Shown: piece by piece, positions 25,572-36,110 of the stretch | Layout of the letters: the number at the start of each line of letters is the position of its first letter | How positions within the stretch are numbered: the first letter of the stretch is position 1 | NCBI RefSeq assembly: GCF_001649575.2 | Contig: NC_051445.1 | Span: 3,462,462-3,526,461, forward strand | Reading direction: 5' to 3' | Origin: Kryptolebias marmoratus | Taxonomy: Eukaryota > Chordata > Actinopteri > Cyprinodontiformes > Rivulidae | Length of the DNA: 64,000 nucleotides | Translations under genes and position numbers: made by a program | Notes under the pieces: generated by a model | What the model was told of the DNA's origin: nothing | Databases searched by the model: none | Seen by the model: only the letters and a program-made list of their open reading frames with translations

Positions 25572-28500
25572 ATGGAAATAATCACACATTTTGTTCTGCT
25601 CACAGGTTAGTGTTACTCCGAATGTCTCTGTGCTTTTCTTAAAACCGATAAAACAGCTGCCGACTTTGTTGTTGTTGTTGCCTGAATAACCTTTTTAAAA
25701 CTGCAACTCAAACTGTACGATTATGTTTTTCCTCCCGCAGGACTGTGCTTTTCCTTTCTGCAAGCCAGCGCAGACGAGGTTGCCAGATACAGGTTTGTTT
25801 TATTTTTCACCCCGAAAACATGGAAGGAGGCGCAGATCCGCTGCAGGGAGGAGTGCATTGACCTCGCCACCTTCAACTACATGGAGGAGATGGGTGACAT
25901 CCTGTCATTTATCGAGGGCAAATACGATGACGCCATCTGGTTTGGGATGTGGAAAGGGGAGACCAGGAGCTGGCACTGGTCTCTGACCCACAAAGATTTC
26001 TACAAGAAAGGAGAAAAAGACTACATGCCTTGGTTCTTCCAACCAACCTATCACTGTGGGACTTACAAACAGGGATATATGTATTCACTTCCCTGTTCCA
26101 GTACCCTCCCTTCAGTTTGCGTTGATGGTGAGAACCACATATTTTAAATTTAATATACAGACAATTTACAGACCAATATAAGGTAGATTTCTGCTGCAAT
26201 CCCAGAATGGATAAAAGGATGTTGATAAACTCCCACACTGTATTTGGTCACTGTATAAGAACTGTGACAAAAACATTATATGTTCTGAATTTCATAGCAT
26301 TTTTTTCTTAAACTGAGATGATAAAATAAATATTGATAGTGACAATAACTAATAATAACAATAATATTTGTTCATTTTACCAATTTCAAAACAAAAGCTT
26401 TGCCTCACAGAGCAAACAAACAGCTCAAGTTTTAAACAGCTGTTGTTTATCAAATGTTTTAGTCATTTATAAATAAGATGATAGAAGGGCAGTGAAACAA
26501 CAAATATAATTTCCTTTTTCTGTCTTTAATGTTATGATTTGTAAATAGATTAAAATGTAATGTTTCTAAAATTCTGTTGGTTTGTTAATGATATTGGTAG
26601 GGAGGAAAAACATTTAAATTTAGACTATAACAATCTGCTGTGCCTTGTGAAACTGCAGCTACCTGGACTTAAATAATCTCTGCAACATTCACCTGTGCAG
26701 GAGAAGAACTTACTTTAAAGTTTTCAGAATAAAAGTGGCATCGCTTGAAGAAATGCATATCACCCGCTGCCTTGTCAAAGTTTCCTTGTGCGATCTGTTA
26801 GTGCTCACATTATGTGTTCGGGATGACTCTCAGTTGTAACCATTTTTGCATTTGTTAAAGCATAGCAGTGGCGGCCATCTTAAATCAGGTCGAGTTGGTT
26901 ACTTTCTGAGAGTTTCATTAATATTTATCTGGTGATTCATAAATGAATACACACATTCACTCAGGCAATTAGATAATAATAATAAGGCCTTCAAATACCA
27001 GAAAATAAACATTACTAAGATATTTATTTTTTTATCCTCAGTATTAAAAAATGGAAAAGCTCAGTACATTCTGATTAACGAAGTAATGAGCTGGACTTCG
27101 GCTCAGACCTTCTGCAGAACCTTCTACACAGACCTGACCAGTGTGAGGAACCCCGTTGAGGCTGGGATCATCCAGGAGATAATCGGCTACACGGAGGTGT
27201 GGATCGGTCTCTTCAGAGACCCCTGGGTTTGGTCGGACCAGGGGGACTCCTCTCTGAGACTCTGGTCTGCAGATCAGATGGTGTGGAGTGATGACAGCAG
27301 CGAGTGCGCGGCTATGCTGAAGAACGAATCTGGGCGATGGGGAGGACGGAACTGCACAGAAAGACATCCGTTCTTCTGTTCCTGCAAATACCCAGGTCCT
27401 GATTTCTGAGAATACTTTGTTTAATGATTTTTATTTCAATCTAATTACTTCTGCACACTTTGTGCCTTTATATCCACTCATATATCAACCATTCAGCTCC
27501 TTCAGGAGATTCATGTTATAGCTTTTGGTTACTATTTCAAAATATTTAACTTATTTAAGACATTTTAGCTATTGTTTAGCAACTTTAACCTTTAAGCTAG
27601 CCTTTTTAACTCACTTTAGGTTTAATTAGTGTTTTGCCACTTTTAGCTTCTCGGTAGCATTTAGTTACTTTCAGGTTTTAGTTACGGTTTTGCTACTTTT
27701 ACTTTTAAGCTAGCTTTTTACAGCTTTTAGCTTTTAGCTTGCCTTTTGATACTTTTGGCTATTAGCTAGTGTTCTGCTTATTTTAGCTTCAACAACTCAG
27801 TTTCATCTTCTTCAGCAAAGTTCAGTCATTTAGCACAGTTTTCACACTGCGTTTTAGCAGAAAATGCAGAGTTTACGATTAAATTCTGTATTTTCTAAAT
27901 ATTTGTGGTTTAAATTCCTCTTTTTTTAGAGTGCAATCATTTTACCTGAAGCAAACGAACAACTCCTAACTGATGTGCTCGTCTGTCGCTGTGTTTTTCC
28001 ACCATAGAATCCAAACAGACGTATGTCAAAGTGAGACTCAACCTGTCACCCTCAGCGCTGAATCTAAATCACCCCAACGTGCAAAAGACTTTGTTAAAAC
28101 AGGTAAATATGACAACTGGTTCTTCTTAGCGCAAAGACAGATGCATGCAGGCAAAATATATTTTATTCTTCTGTATTATTGCACTAAAGTCACTTTTAAT
28201 ACACGCTGGTGTCAAAATGAAACATAAAATGAAATTATTGTGCATTTTATGTGACAATCAGCAGTATATTCAAAGCTATTTTAAGAAGTTTTTTGTTAGA
28301 GATTTATAACATGCAGTGTCTATATTACTGCAGGAAGTAATGGGTTTATTTTAAACATTTACTGGGTCTTTTGGTTCCTCTTAAAGCAAATAAACAAACA
28401 ACTAAATAAAAAGAAGTTACAGTGAAATAAAGGTAGAAGTCTTGGACTGAAAAAATTAGACAAATTTAAATGATCTCCCTCCTTTTGTGTCAGTTTATGA

Positions 28501-28820
28501 TGTGAGAATGTTACATTTCTTTGCTCGTTCGTTTAAAAACAGAAAACTGAGGTAGTTTGTCTCAGAACAAATAATTCTAATTTAGTGGTAGGTTTTGTGT
28601 TTTTATTTTTTTGCTGTTAAATAAGTCAAATATTTAGCGATTCAAGCGCACTTGATGAATGGTTTTCTGTCAGGTTTCAGAGATAAGAGAACACATCTTG
28701 TTTTTTTTTTTTTTTTTTTGCCAGATGGAGCTAAAGCTGATTGAAGATGGACTCGATGTTATGCAGACAACATGGCTAAAACAACCAGATGGAAAGATTT
28801 TTGTCAAAGAAACTCCTTGA
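25572..28820 (+). CDS. Secreted two-domain C-type lectin
   Basis: Five coding exons: 25572-25605, 25741-26127, 27042-27395, 28008-28102 and 28725-28820. All have AG/GT borders and matching phases, giving 321 residues. Exons 1-2 encode a hydrophobic signal peptide (MEIITHFVLLTGLCFSFLQA). Exon 2 holds one C-type lectin-like domain (RYRFVLFF, TWKEAQIRCREEC, LATF, IWFGMWKG, PSVCVD). Exon 3 holds a second (MSWTSAQTFCRTFYTDLTSV, WIGLFRD, WSDQGDSSLRLW, GRNCTERHPFFCSCK). Neither has an EPN or QPD calcium/sugar motif, so classical mannose or galactose binding is doubtful. Exons 4-5 encode the charged tail (YVKVRLNLSPSALNLN, QPDGKIFVKETP) found in an expanded fish lectin family often named macrophage mannose receptor-like. 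There is no transmembrane segment. A poly(A) signal, AATAAA, is at 28900-28905. An acceptor at 25551-25554 suggests a spliced 5' UTR. Confidence 0.9.
26745..26965 (+). repeat. Dispersed repeat (GCCATCTTGAAT family), copy 2
   Basis: Carries GAAATGCATATCACCCGCTG, GTGGCGGCCATCTTAAATCA and TTTCTGAGAGTTTCATTAAT in the same order as the copy at 11820-12350. It lies in intron 2 of the C-type lectin gene. Confidence 0.6.
27470..27900 (+). repeat. TTTTAGCT-rich dispersed repeat, copy 1
   Basis: Begins with CACTCATATATCAACCATTC, followed by many TTTTAGCT/TTTTAGCTAGC units of varying spacing, then TTCAGTCATTTAGCAC, and ends in AAAATGCAGAGTTT. It shares both edges with copies at 29010-29270 and 62630-62860. 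No coding capacity. Confidence 0.65.
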
Positions 28821-29009
28821 TGACGACTGAGGGCGTGTTGGACTTGAGTTTAAAGGATAAAACGTCACTACAGAAGAAAAATGCATTTTAATCTGAGTAA
28901 ATAAAACAAACAATCAATCTTTGTTGTATTATACAGTAATAATATATGTAAGGTAAACTGTAAGGATTATTTTAAGGGTAGTCACAACAAGGTGACTTTG
29001 TTACTTTGT

Positions 29010-29270
29010 TCTACTTTAGTCATTCATATATCAAAACATTCAACTCATTCAGAGCATGGGTGCTGTGACCTTTGTTTTTGTCATTTTTAAACATCATTCT
29101 CTTTAAAATCTGCTTCAACGAGATGGTTCTGTTTCTGTCTTCTTATGCAACTTTTAGCTTTCAGCTGCCATACTGCGACTTTAGCTAGCACCTTTTGCCT
29201 TTTAGCTGATGTTCTGCTTCTTTTAGTTTCAGCTCACAGCAGACATTCAGCACTCTGGTTATCAAAAGTT
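29010..29270 (+). repeat. TTTTAGCT-rich dispersed repeat, copy 2
   Basis: Starts with TCATTCATATATCAAAACATTC and contains CAACTTTTAGCTTTCAGC, TTTAGCTAGCACCTTTTGCC and ATTCAGCACTCTGG, in the same order as copy 1. It lies just downstream of the lectin gene. Confidence 0.6.
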
Positions 29271-29562
29271 ATGTTCATGTATTTTTCTTACATTCAGCTG
29301 ATTAACAGAAGCTTTTATTCAAAAAGATCTAAAAATGAGAAACAACATTCAAGCTTTAGCTGAGTAAAATTCCTGGTTATGAGCCTAAAATACATCATTT
29401 AATTTACGGTGATTTACGGTATCTGTGTGTTTTATTGGTTTAAGTTTATTTTAAAAATTATTATTAATCTTTGTTTACAAGGTGTTCAAGCAGCATCACT
29501 TTATGATAATCTAACAATAGCAAAAACCTGTGTGTACTTGAAATAAAACTCTGTTAACATAA

Positions 29563-29905
29563 TTCAGTTTAATTCAGTTTATTTATATATTGCCAAGTCA
29601 CAACAAAAGTCATCCGTCTGTCTAAGGAAGCCAGCGGATCGCAACAAGTTTTCACTTCATCTCGATCTCCCATCCTGAGCAGCACTGAAAGAAATGTGGA
29701 AAGAAATGACTCCATTTTAACATGAAGAAACCTCCAGGAGAACCAGAACCAGAACCGTCTGGCGTTAGAGAGGACAGGAAAGAGACCTGGGATCGGTCCG
29801 GTATCTATGGGAAGAAAAACACAAAATTTACAAATATGATGACAGCAGTAATTACAAATACAAATATGGAGCAAAGAGAGAGGATTTACAGCAGCAGATG
29901 AGCTA
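29563..29905 (+). mobile_element. Common teleost interspersed repeat
   Basis: Starts AATTCAGTTTATTTATATAT and continues CAAGTCACAACAAAAGTCAT. Later parts are CATGAAGAAACCTCCAGGAG, AACCAGAACCAGAACC and TTAGAGAGGACAGGAAAGAG. This order is typical of a repeat seen throughout percomorph genomes. No coding function. Confidence 0.7.
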
Positions 29906-29959
29906 CAATCAACCAAACAAACCTCCTGATTATTTGTAAAGTGGGTACAATAATGAAAT

Positions 29960-30640
29960 GGTGTCCCAAAATAACTTCATCCACAAGATGAATCCTGCTA
30001 GTTTAACTTCAGATCTGGATTATGTGTGAAATGGAAGAGAGAGAGAAAACCAGTTTTATTAACATTAGAAAAGGAGAATGGGTCATAGCAAATTTAATAA
30101 GACTCTTCAATAAATCATAAAAAATAATATAAATGTAGTAAACCAGAAACACTTCAGCCTGTGTTTATGGAATGTGAGGCTCATAAAGAAGAGAGAAAAC
30201 ATATCGTGTCATTTTGAGAGAAACAAACTTAAATCCATAAAAGCTGTCAAAATATGTGATTTTTCAATTTTTTTGATTAGATTTATTCTATTTGTGCATC
30301 ATCTATGTTAAAAATAACAACAAAAATTTGTATCATTCACTACCAAAAGTCTACCACATAATTTGTGACAAATTTTAGCAAAGTTGTGTTTTGTTGCCAA
30401 CAATTACGAGTTGTTTGTTTACATTGGAACGTTGATGGGTACACTTCGGAAAGTCTCAGCACAAAACTGATAATCTGTAAAACAGACGTAAACAGAATCA
30501 GGTGGAGAACAACAGAGTCAGAGACAGGTGGAAAGAGGAAAGGTAAAGTTTGTCTCTCTTTATCTGTGAGGACGAGAGGAAACCGGAAAAAAACGCTTCA
30601 TTTCTCCTTTAATAAGATTTATTTTCTGTCAAGGTCCTGC
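29960..30640. other. Intergenic, nothing recognised
   Basis: AT-rich DNA between the interspersed repeat and the kinase gene promoter. No feature supported. Confidence 0.5.
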
Positions 30641-30673
30641 CGACACCTTAGGTGGCGGTAACGCACCTTTTCA

Positions 30674-30720
30674 GGTGGTTTGCCAACCACCATTAAACCG
30701 TAGAAGAAGAAAAAGAGAGC
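30674..30720 (+). promoter_or_regulatory. Palindromic promoter-proximal element plus purine tract of the kinase gene
   Basis: GGTGGTTTGCCAACCACC is a perfect inverted repeat (7-bp arms, 4-bp centre) at 30674-30691, followed by ATTAAACCGTAGAAGAAGAA and a GA-rich tract. It lies 170-185 bp upstream of the kinase start. I recall very similar palindrome-plus-GAAGAAGAA text near 5' ends of many fish transcripts; that recollection is unverified. Confidence 0.45.
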
Positions 30721-30772
30721 GCGCCGCTTCAGGAAGCTGAGGACGAACCACTCATTTGTCCTTACAGCCGTA

Positions 30773-30823
30773 ATGGACCGGTTCCGAGCGTCCTTCCGCC
30801 GACATTTGGGCGATGTGAACTGA
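30773..30823 (+). CDS. Upstream ORF of the kinase gene (16 codons)
   Basis: ATG at 30773 opens a 16-residue frame (MDRFRASFRRHLGDVN) ending 35 bp before the kinase ATG and in another frame. If the transcript includes it, it could dampen translation of the main ORF. Transcription start is unknown. Confidence 0.3.
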   Translation: MDRFRASFRRHLGDVN

Positions 30824-30858
30824 ACCGTCTGCTCGCCTGGGCTCAGATCCGTCCGGAC

Positions 30859-32268
30859 ATGAAGCAGGAGTACCAGGACCTGATCCTCCAGGCGTGCGGA
30901 GCCTCGTCTCTGCGCGTCGGCGCGCAGATCCAGACTCTGTGGAGCGGCTACGGCGAGATAGTTCGGCTGCACCTGGACGGCTGCGAGCGGCCCTCGGTGG
31001 TCGTCAAGCACGTCAAGTTCCCGGAGGAGGCCGAGCACACGGACCGCTCCCACAGACGGAAGGTCAGGTCCTACCAGGTGGAGACCCACTGGTACCAGAA
31101 CTATTCCACCAATCCGAGCTGCCGCATCCCATCCTGCCTGGCTGCCCGTTCCTATGGCGACGAGATGCTGATGCTGCTGGAGGACCTGGATGTGGCGGGT
31201 TATGACCAGAGGAGGTAGGACCACTGCAGACTTTCAGTCAAATATCTACTTTTATCTCATTAAGACTAAATAAATAATAACCTGTTTGATGAATAAAGAG
31301 CTTTATTAATACCTGACAAGTCCAAACAAGCTAAAGATAGTTGAAATTTTTACCTTTTTAAGAGAAGAACGGATTCAGTTTTAAGAATTTTTAACAAGAT
31401 ACTAACAAGTCATGAGCTGAACGTGAAGATTTGGCTCAAGTTTGATGGATTTTGGGCTGACTAAAAGCAGGTACACTCACATTATGTTGGCAGTAAGAGA
31501 GCTGAACCTCTAAGGTTTATTAGCTGTTTGTTGATCTATTTTTGTACTGTACAAAACCAAAAATTATAAAAAAAAGCCCTCTTTTCCAGCCCTTAGAGGC
31601 TTTAGATGAAAATGAGTGAAACATTATTATTTAGAAGAGTTTTGTTCATGTTGGATGTAAATGTTGTCGTTTTTAGGACCAGTGTGAGGGACAGAGAGAT
31701 ACGGGCTTGCCTGAGCTGGCTTGCCCACTTCCACGCTCTCTTCCTGGGTGTGGAACCAGACGGTCTGTGGCCTGTTGGTACCTACTGGCACCTGGAGACC
31801 CGGCCTGACGAGCTGGAGGCCATGGACGACGCCGACCTGAAAGCTGCAGCCGCCGACATCGACAGGAAGCTCAACGAGTGCCACTTCAAGACCATCGTCC
31901 ACGGAGACGCCAAGCTGGCTAACTTCTGCTTCTCCAGGAGTGGACAGGATGTAGCAGCCGTGGACTTTCAGTATGTTGGTGGAGGGTGCGGGATGAAAGA
32001 TGTTGTGTATTTTCTAGGAAGCTGCATGGACGAGAGGGAGTGTGACAAAAGGGTGCCGGCTCTGTTGGAGCACTACTTCACCGAACTGAAGCTGTGCGTG
32101 AAAAAAGACGTGGACTTTGACGCTCTTGAGAACGAGTGGAGGGAGATGTTTGCATTCGCGTGGACCGATTTTCATCGTTTTCTGCTGGGATGGATGCCGG
32201 GACACTGGAAGATCAACCGATACAGTAAGCAGCTGACCAAGGAGGTTCTGCACAAACTGAAGCAGTAA
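30859..32268 (+). CDS. EcKL/CHK-like small-molecule kinase
   Basis: Two exons, 30859-31214 and 31677-32268, joined with matched phase (AG|GT...AG|G), giving 315 residues. The fold belongs to the aminoglycoside-phosphotransferase/choline-kinase group and most resembles ecdysteroid-kinase-like (DUF1679/CHK) proteins. The Brenner-type catalytic loop is [10 protein letters not shown], with D196 as catalytic base and N201; the metal-binding DFQ aspartate is D215. The N-lobe has VVVKHVKFP, whose Lys fits the ATP-contacting lysine, and MLLEDLD at the hinge. The N-terminal glycine-rich loop is weak, as is usual here. The substrate is not known; in insects relatives phosphorylate ecdysteroids. The frame stays open upstream of 30859 without an ATG, so this Met is the best start. 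A poly(A) signal, AATAAA, is at 32423-32428. I do not know a firm symbol. Confidence 0.85.
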
Positions 32269-32429
32269 CCAAGAACAAAGAAGCACAAATCCTAACCATT
32301 AAAATACGAGTGTTGAACTTGAAAATCTAAAATCAAATGCTAAAAAAAAGTTCTAACAAACAACTTCAAGCACTTTCCTCCTCTGTGTTCTGTCAGGGAT
32401 GCTAATGAGTCATTTGTGGTTGAATAAAC

Positions 32430-33180
32430 GTTGTTGAGAAATCCTGTTATTGTTTACTAAAACAATCTAAATCTAAAGAATGTGTTAATTTGGTCTATTC
32501 CAGTCTGTTTAAGACTTGATTCCTTATTTTTCTCATTCTTATGGTACACAAAAACATGAAATTCTGTTTCCCACACACCTCCAGTTTTGAAAAACAACAG
32601 ATATTTGTTCAGTAATAAACTAAAATAATATTAATAAGATACAATTTTAAGGTTAAAATAGAATGATTTATAAAATACTGTCCCTATATATAAGATCTTA
32701 TAATAAAATAGTGTTTATTATTAATGTTAGTTTGTTATCACGACTTTAATATTTATTTTAAAATGTTAAAACACTTGTTAGCATCATAACTCACTTCTAA
32801 CTAATTCCTAGTCATTATTTTAAATTTCTTAACTTCTGGGTCCGCACCATTTCAACACCGGTGAATATAGTGGCGCACTGAGCAGGCGGAGTTTGCTCAC
32901 CATTTCAAGCGGAGCTAACGAGCTAACGAGCTAACGTCTAATATACCCTCCTATATCATAAACATAAACACTAATTTTTATATGTGAGGGTTTTTTTAAT
33001 AAATGCAAAGATTAAAACTAAAGCATGCATGAATAAAGTTAATGAATCTGTTGAATATATAAAATTAAAAACAGTGTGCGCAGGTTATTTTATTGAAAGT
33101 GTTGTTGCACATTCGTCATCAACGGCTAATATCATAATAAATTTTCATTATTAAGGTGACGCCTCTTTTCCCTTTCTATC
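32430..33180. other. Intergenic between kinase gene and herpud2
   Basis: AT-rich. It includes three tandem CTAACGAG-type units near 32915-32935. No gene or clear transposon. Confidence 0.5.
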
Positions 33181-33189
33181 TAAAACTAA

Positions 33190-33387
33190 ACTCCCCCCTC
33201 TCCGCCCGTCATCACTGTAGCCGGGTCGTGCGCCGGCAGACCGGTAAGGAGCAAACCCACAGATCAGCTGTTGTGAACGAGGCGGTCACGTGGTTTCCGC
33301 TCGCAGTCGACATTACAACAACAACAAAGCGGGGCGAGCCGAGCGGAGACGAAGAGACGACGGTCTGCCACAGGAGAGTAAACAGGT
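33190..33387 (+). promoter_or_regulatory. CpG-rich promoter and putative 5' UTR exon of herpud2
   Basis: Abrupt rise in G+C and CpG after AT-rich DNA. It contains an E-box/UPR-like CACGTG at 33287-33292 and ends at AACAG|GTACAA (33384-33385), a good splice donor. It lies upstream of herpud2 and on its strand. Transcription start not determined. Confidence 0.5.
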
Positions 33388-35454
33388 ACAAAAAGACGAC
33401 TTTATGGCAGTAAAACCTGACATTAATGATCATGTTTAATCAGATAAACGTGCTGTCACTCCGGAAACGGTTTAATAATCAGTCGCTGCGGAACCACAGC
33501 AAAGCTAGCTTTAGCTAACAAGCTAATCATTTTCTTCATGATCACAAAATACCCGAAACACCGAGATTGACTCGGCATTAATAGTTCTTTATTTGCTTCA
33601 GGGTTTCGTACTTTAGTTTAAAAATGCCCAAAGTGAAGTAAGAACCTCCTGGTTTAGCCTGTTTGGGGGGATTTAGCCCTTTGCTGAGTTGGTTGGACAG
33701 TTTAAAGGTAATTATGTAAGATGGTAGGTGTCAGATTTACTTTCTGTTTGGACCGATCCGTTTTCTTGCTTAATTATGTCCCAGAACCTTTTCTGCTCCT
33801 AAATTAAGACTATAAGTTTTAGCTAAAATAAAACTGGTCCGTGTTGTTCATTATTTAAACATTAACAAACAGTAAAAAGTTACCTCACAGTGTCTTCATT
33901 TATTTTATTATAAAATGGTTATTTATGTTTCACCTTCAGTCTAAAGTCTTATTCAAAGTAAAATGGTCCGCAATAAAAGTTAATATATTACATTTTTTAT
34001 TCCAGAAATCAAACAAATCTTTATTGCATTAGATTTTAATAAAACAGAAAGTTGTTTTAAAACAAACAAGATGCTACAGTTTAGTGTTAACTACAGTTTT
34101 GTCCTAATTAAAGATCTTCATGCAGAAAATATGATATTAAAATCTTCCAAAGACTTCCTAAAACACCTCCTGGAACTTTATCTTGTTCTTAAACTTTTCT
34201 GTTTCATTGTTTGTTTAAAACATTTGTTGAATGATGTAATCCTCCCAGATTATTTACAGATTACTCATCATATCTAAAGTTACGTCCTCAAGTTTTTACA
34301 TTTTAAACTCAACAAATTACAGAATGAATTAATGTGCATCTGTTTTAAGTCAGTAATTTATAGGAAAAACAGAAGGTTTCTCCAGAGTGTTTCACTTTTC
34401 AAATGGTTTTGATGTTTTTATAATTTCTTCATGAAGCTTGGAAAGTTTTCAGAGAACAATCTGTGTAAACCTTCAGTCTTTTCTTTTTATTTAAAAGTTA
34501 GGTTTTCAAAGTTTGGACTCAAACACTGCTGTGTTTTATAGAAAAAAACCTGCTTTTAAAGTTAATAGTTTCTATTTAGTTTTAAGTGGAAAACTGTGTT
34601 TGTTTTAAATCTCAAATAAAAACCTTTGGATCATTTTGTTGTTAGGTGGATTTATCAAATTAGTGCTCAACTCTTTTTTAAATTGTTGATTTTAAAAAAT
34701 CCCAAAGATGAAATGAAACCAAGCCGACGGTTCGGCTGTTAGCTGCTGTTTAGGGTCAGTTTTACCTGCAGGCTCTTTCTGGGTTCGTTCCCACCCGTGT
34801 TTCAAGAGGAAAAACAGCATTTTTTAAAATCCAGTATTTTCTGGTTTTACCACGAAGAACATTTTGAAGTTAGTAAGCCGTGAAGTAACTCTAAAACAAA
34901 AACTGTTGCTGTCATGTTGTTTGAAACAAAAAAAAGGAAAACACATTTAAACTGCTGCCCTTTAGAGGCTGTGTTGATCTGTTTGTTCCTGGACCAGGTC
35001 TGAAAAACAGCCTCATCAGGACATTCAGACTGAAGAACAACCATCTCTGACAGTTTGAGCTGTTCAACCTGCTGATGTAAGATTAGGACTTGCAGAAAAT
35101 GTCATAAGTTGTGGGCAATCTCATAATAATAATAATTTGCGAGCCAGAATCTTAGTTTTATTTTCACGCTATGACTAAAATGCAGGATCTTTATGGATTT
35201 CATCAAAATGTAGAAAACATTTGTAGAAAGTTTCAGCTTCAGTTAAGAAGTCAGTCGGATAGTTCACGTTGGAAGCAGGTAGATAAATATTGATGCGTTA
35301 AAGAAAACATTTGTAGTAACCTGAAGCACCATGTTACCTCGACTGCCAGGAAATGTCTTCGTTCTTCGTTGCCCGGGGCAGATGTTCCCGACGAGCCTTC
35401 CTGGGTTTGCTTTTGGTTTCTCTGTGTTCATGTTTGATGCTGTTTGTTTTTCAG

Positions 35455-35517
35455 CTGTTCAGAGATTAGCAGTTGGTGAAATCAGGAAGGCTCCTTTAAC
35501 ACGATGACTTTAAAAAG
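35455..35517 (+). pseudogene. Possible decayed ubiquitin-like-domain exon of herpud2 (or a 5' UTR exon)
   Basis: A 63-nt segment with a good acceptor (TTTGTTTTTCAG) and donor (AAAAAG|GTAAG). In the phase needed by the next herpud2 exon it reads QLVKSGRLL, then a stop, then HDDFKK. Vertebrate HERPUD2 has QRLVYSGRLL, then PDHL...RK, at the end of the UBL domain just before QDEYHM. Two in-frame stops mean it cannot encode that domain as it stands. It may be a relic, a non-coding exon, or a chance match. Confidence 0.35.
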
Positions 35518-36110
35518 GTAAGACTTACTCTGACTCTGTCTACAGCTGTAATACCTGTAGATTAATTCATATTATTTAATTGTGTTATAATTTGATATCT
35601 GGCTTTTTGTTGGGGAATCGCTTCATCTTAAAGACTCTCTTCTGTGTATGTTTTAATACAGGAGATACTAAGTTTGCTTGTAATAATTATAGTTTTCGGT
35701 CAAATTCTGCAAATCCAAGTGGGTTGTTTCAAGTTGCAGTTAATATTTAATAGTATTTAAACAGATTTTGTAACTGTGAGCCGTGAAGGATTGTTGTAAC
35801 AGTAAGTTCAGTCGTGTAATAAACACATGCCGTGCAGCTAATCCCTACACACTCAACCAGTTAGAGCAGTTTTATCTGTAAGAGAACAAATAAAGACAGA
35901 TATAATGTATTTAAAGGAGTGGTGTTTGTCCAGTTGTTGCTCATGTGTCTGTGGGGAACTGAAACAGGCTCTCGCATGTTGTCCCAACAAAGGAGGGGGT
36001 TTTTGTGTTTGGATTCTGGTCATTTCTGCTGTAAACTTTCCTCTTTCTGTTGTCATCGTGTCGCTCCCCTCACGTCCGGCCCGGCTGACCCGCAGCAGGA
36101 TGAGTTCCAC

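Noticed and set aside
30619..31224. 201-codon minus-strand ORF
   Set aside because: Antisense shadow of the kinase first exon, which has clear family motifs on the plus strand.
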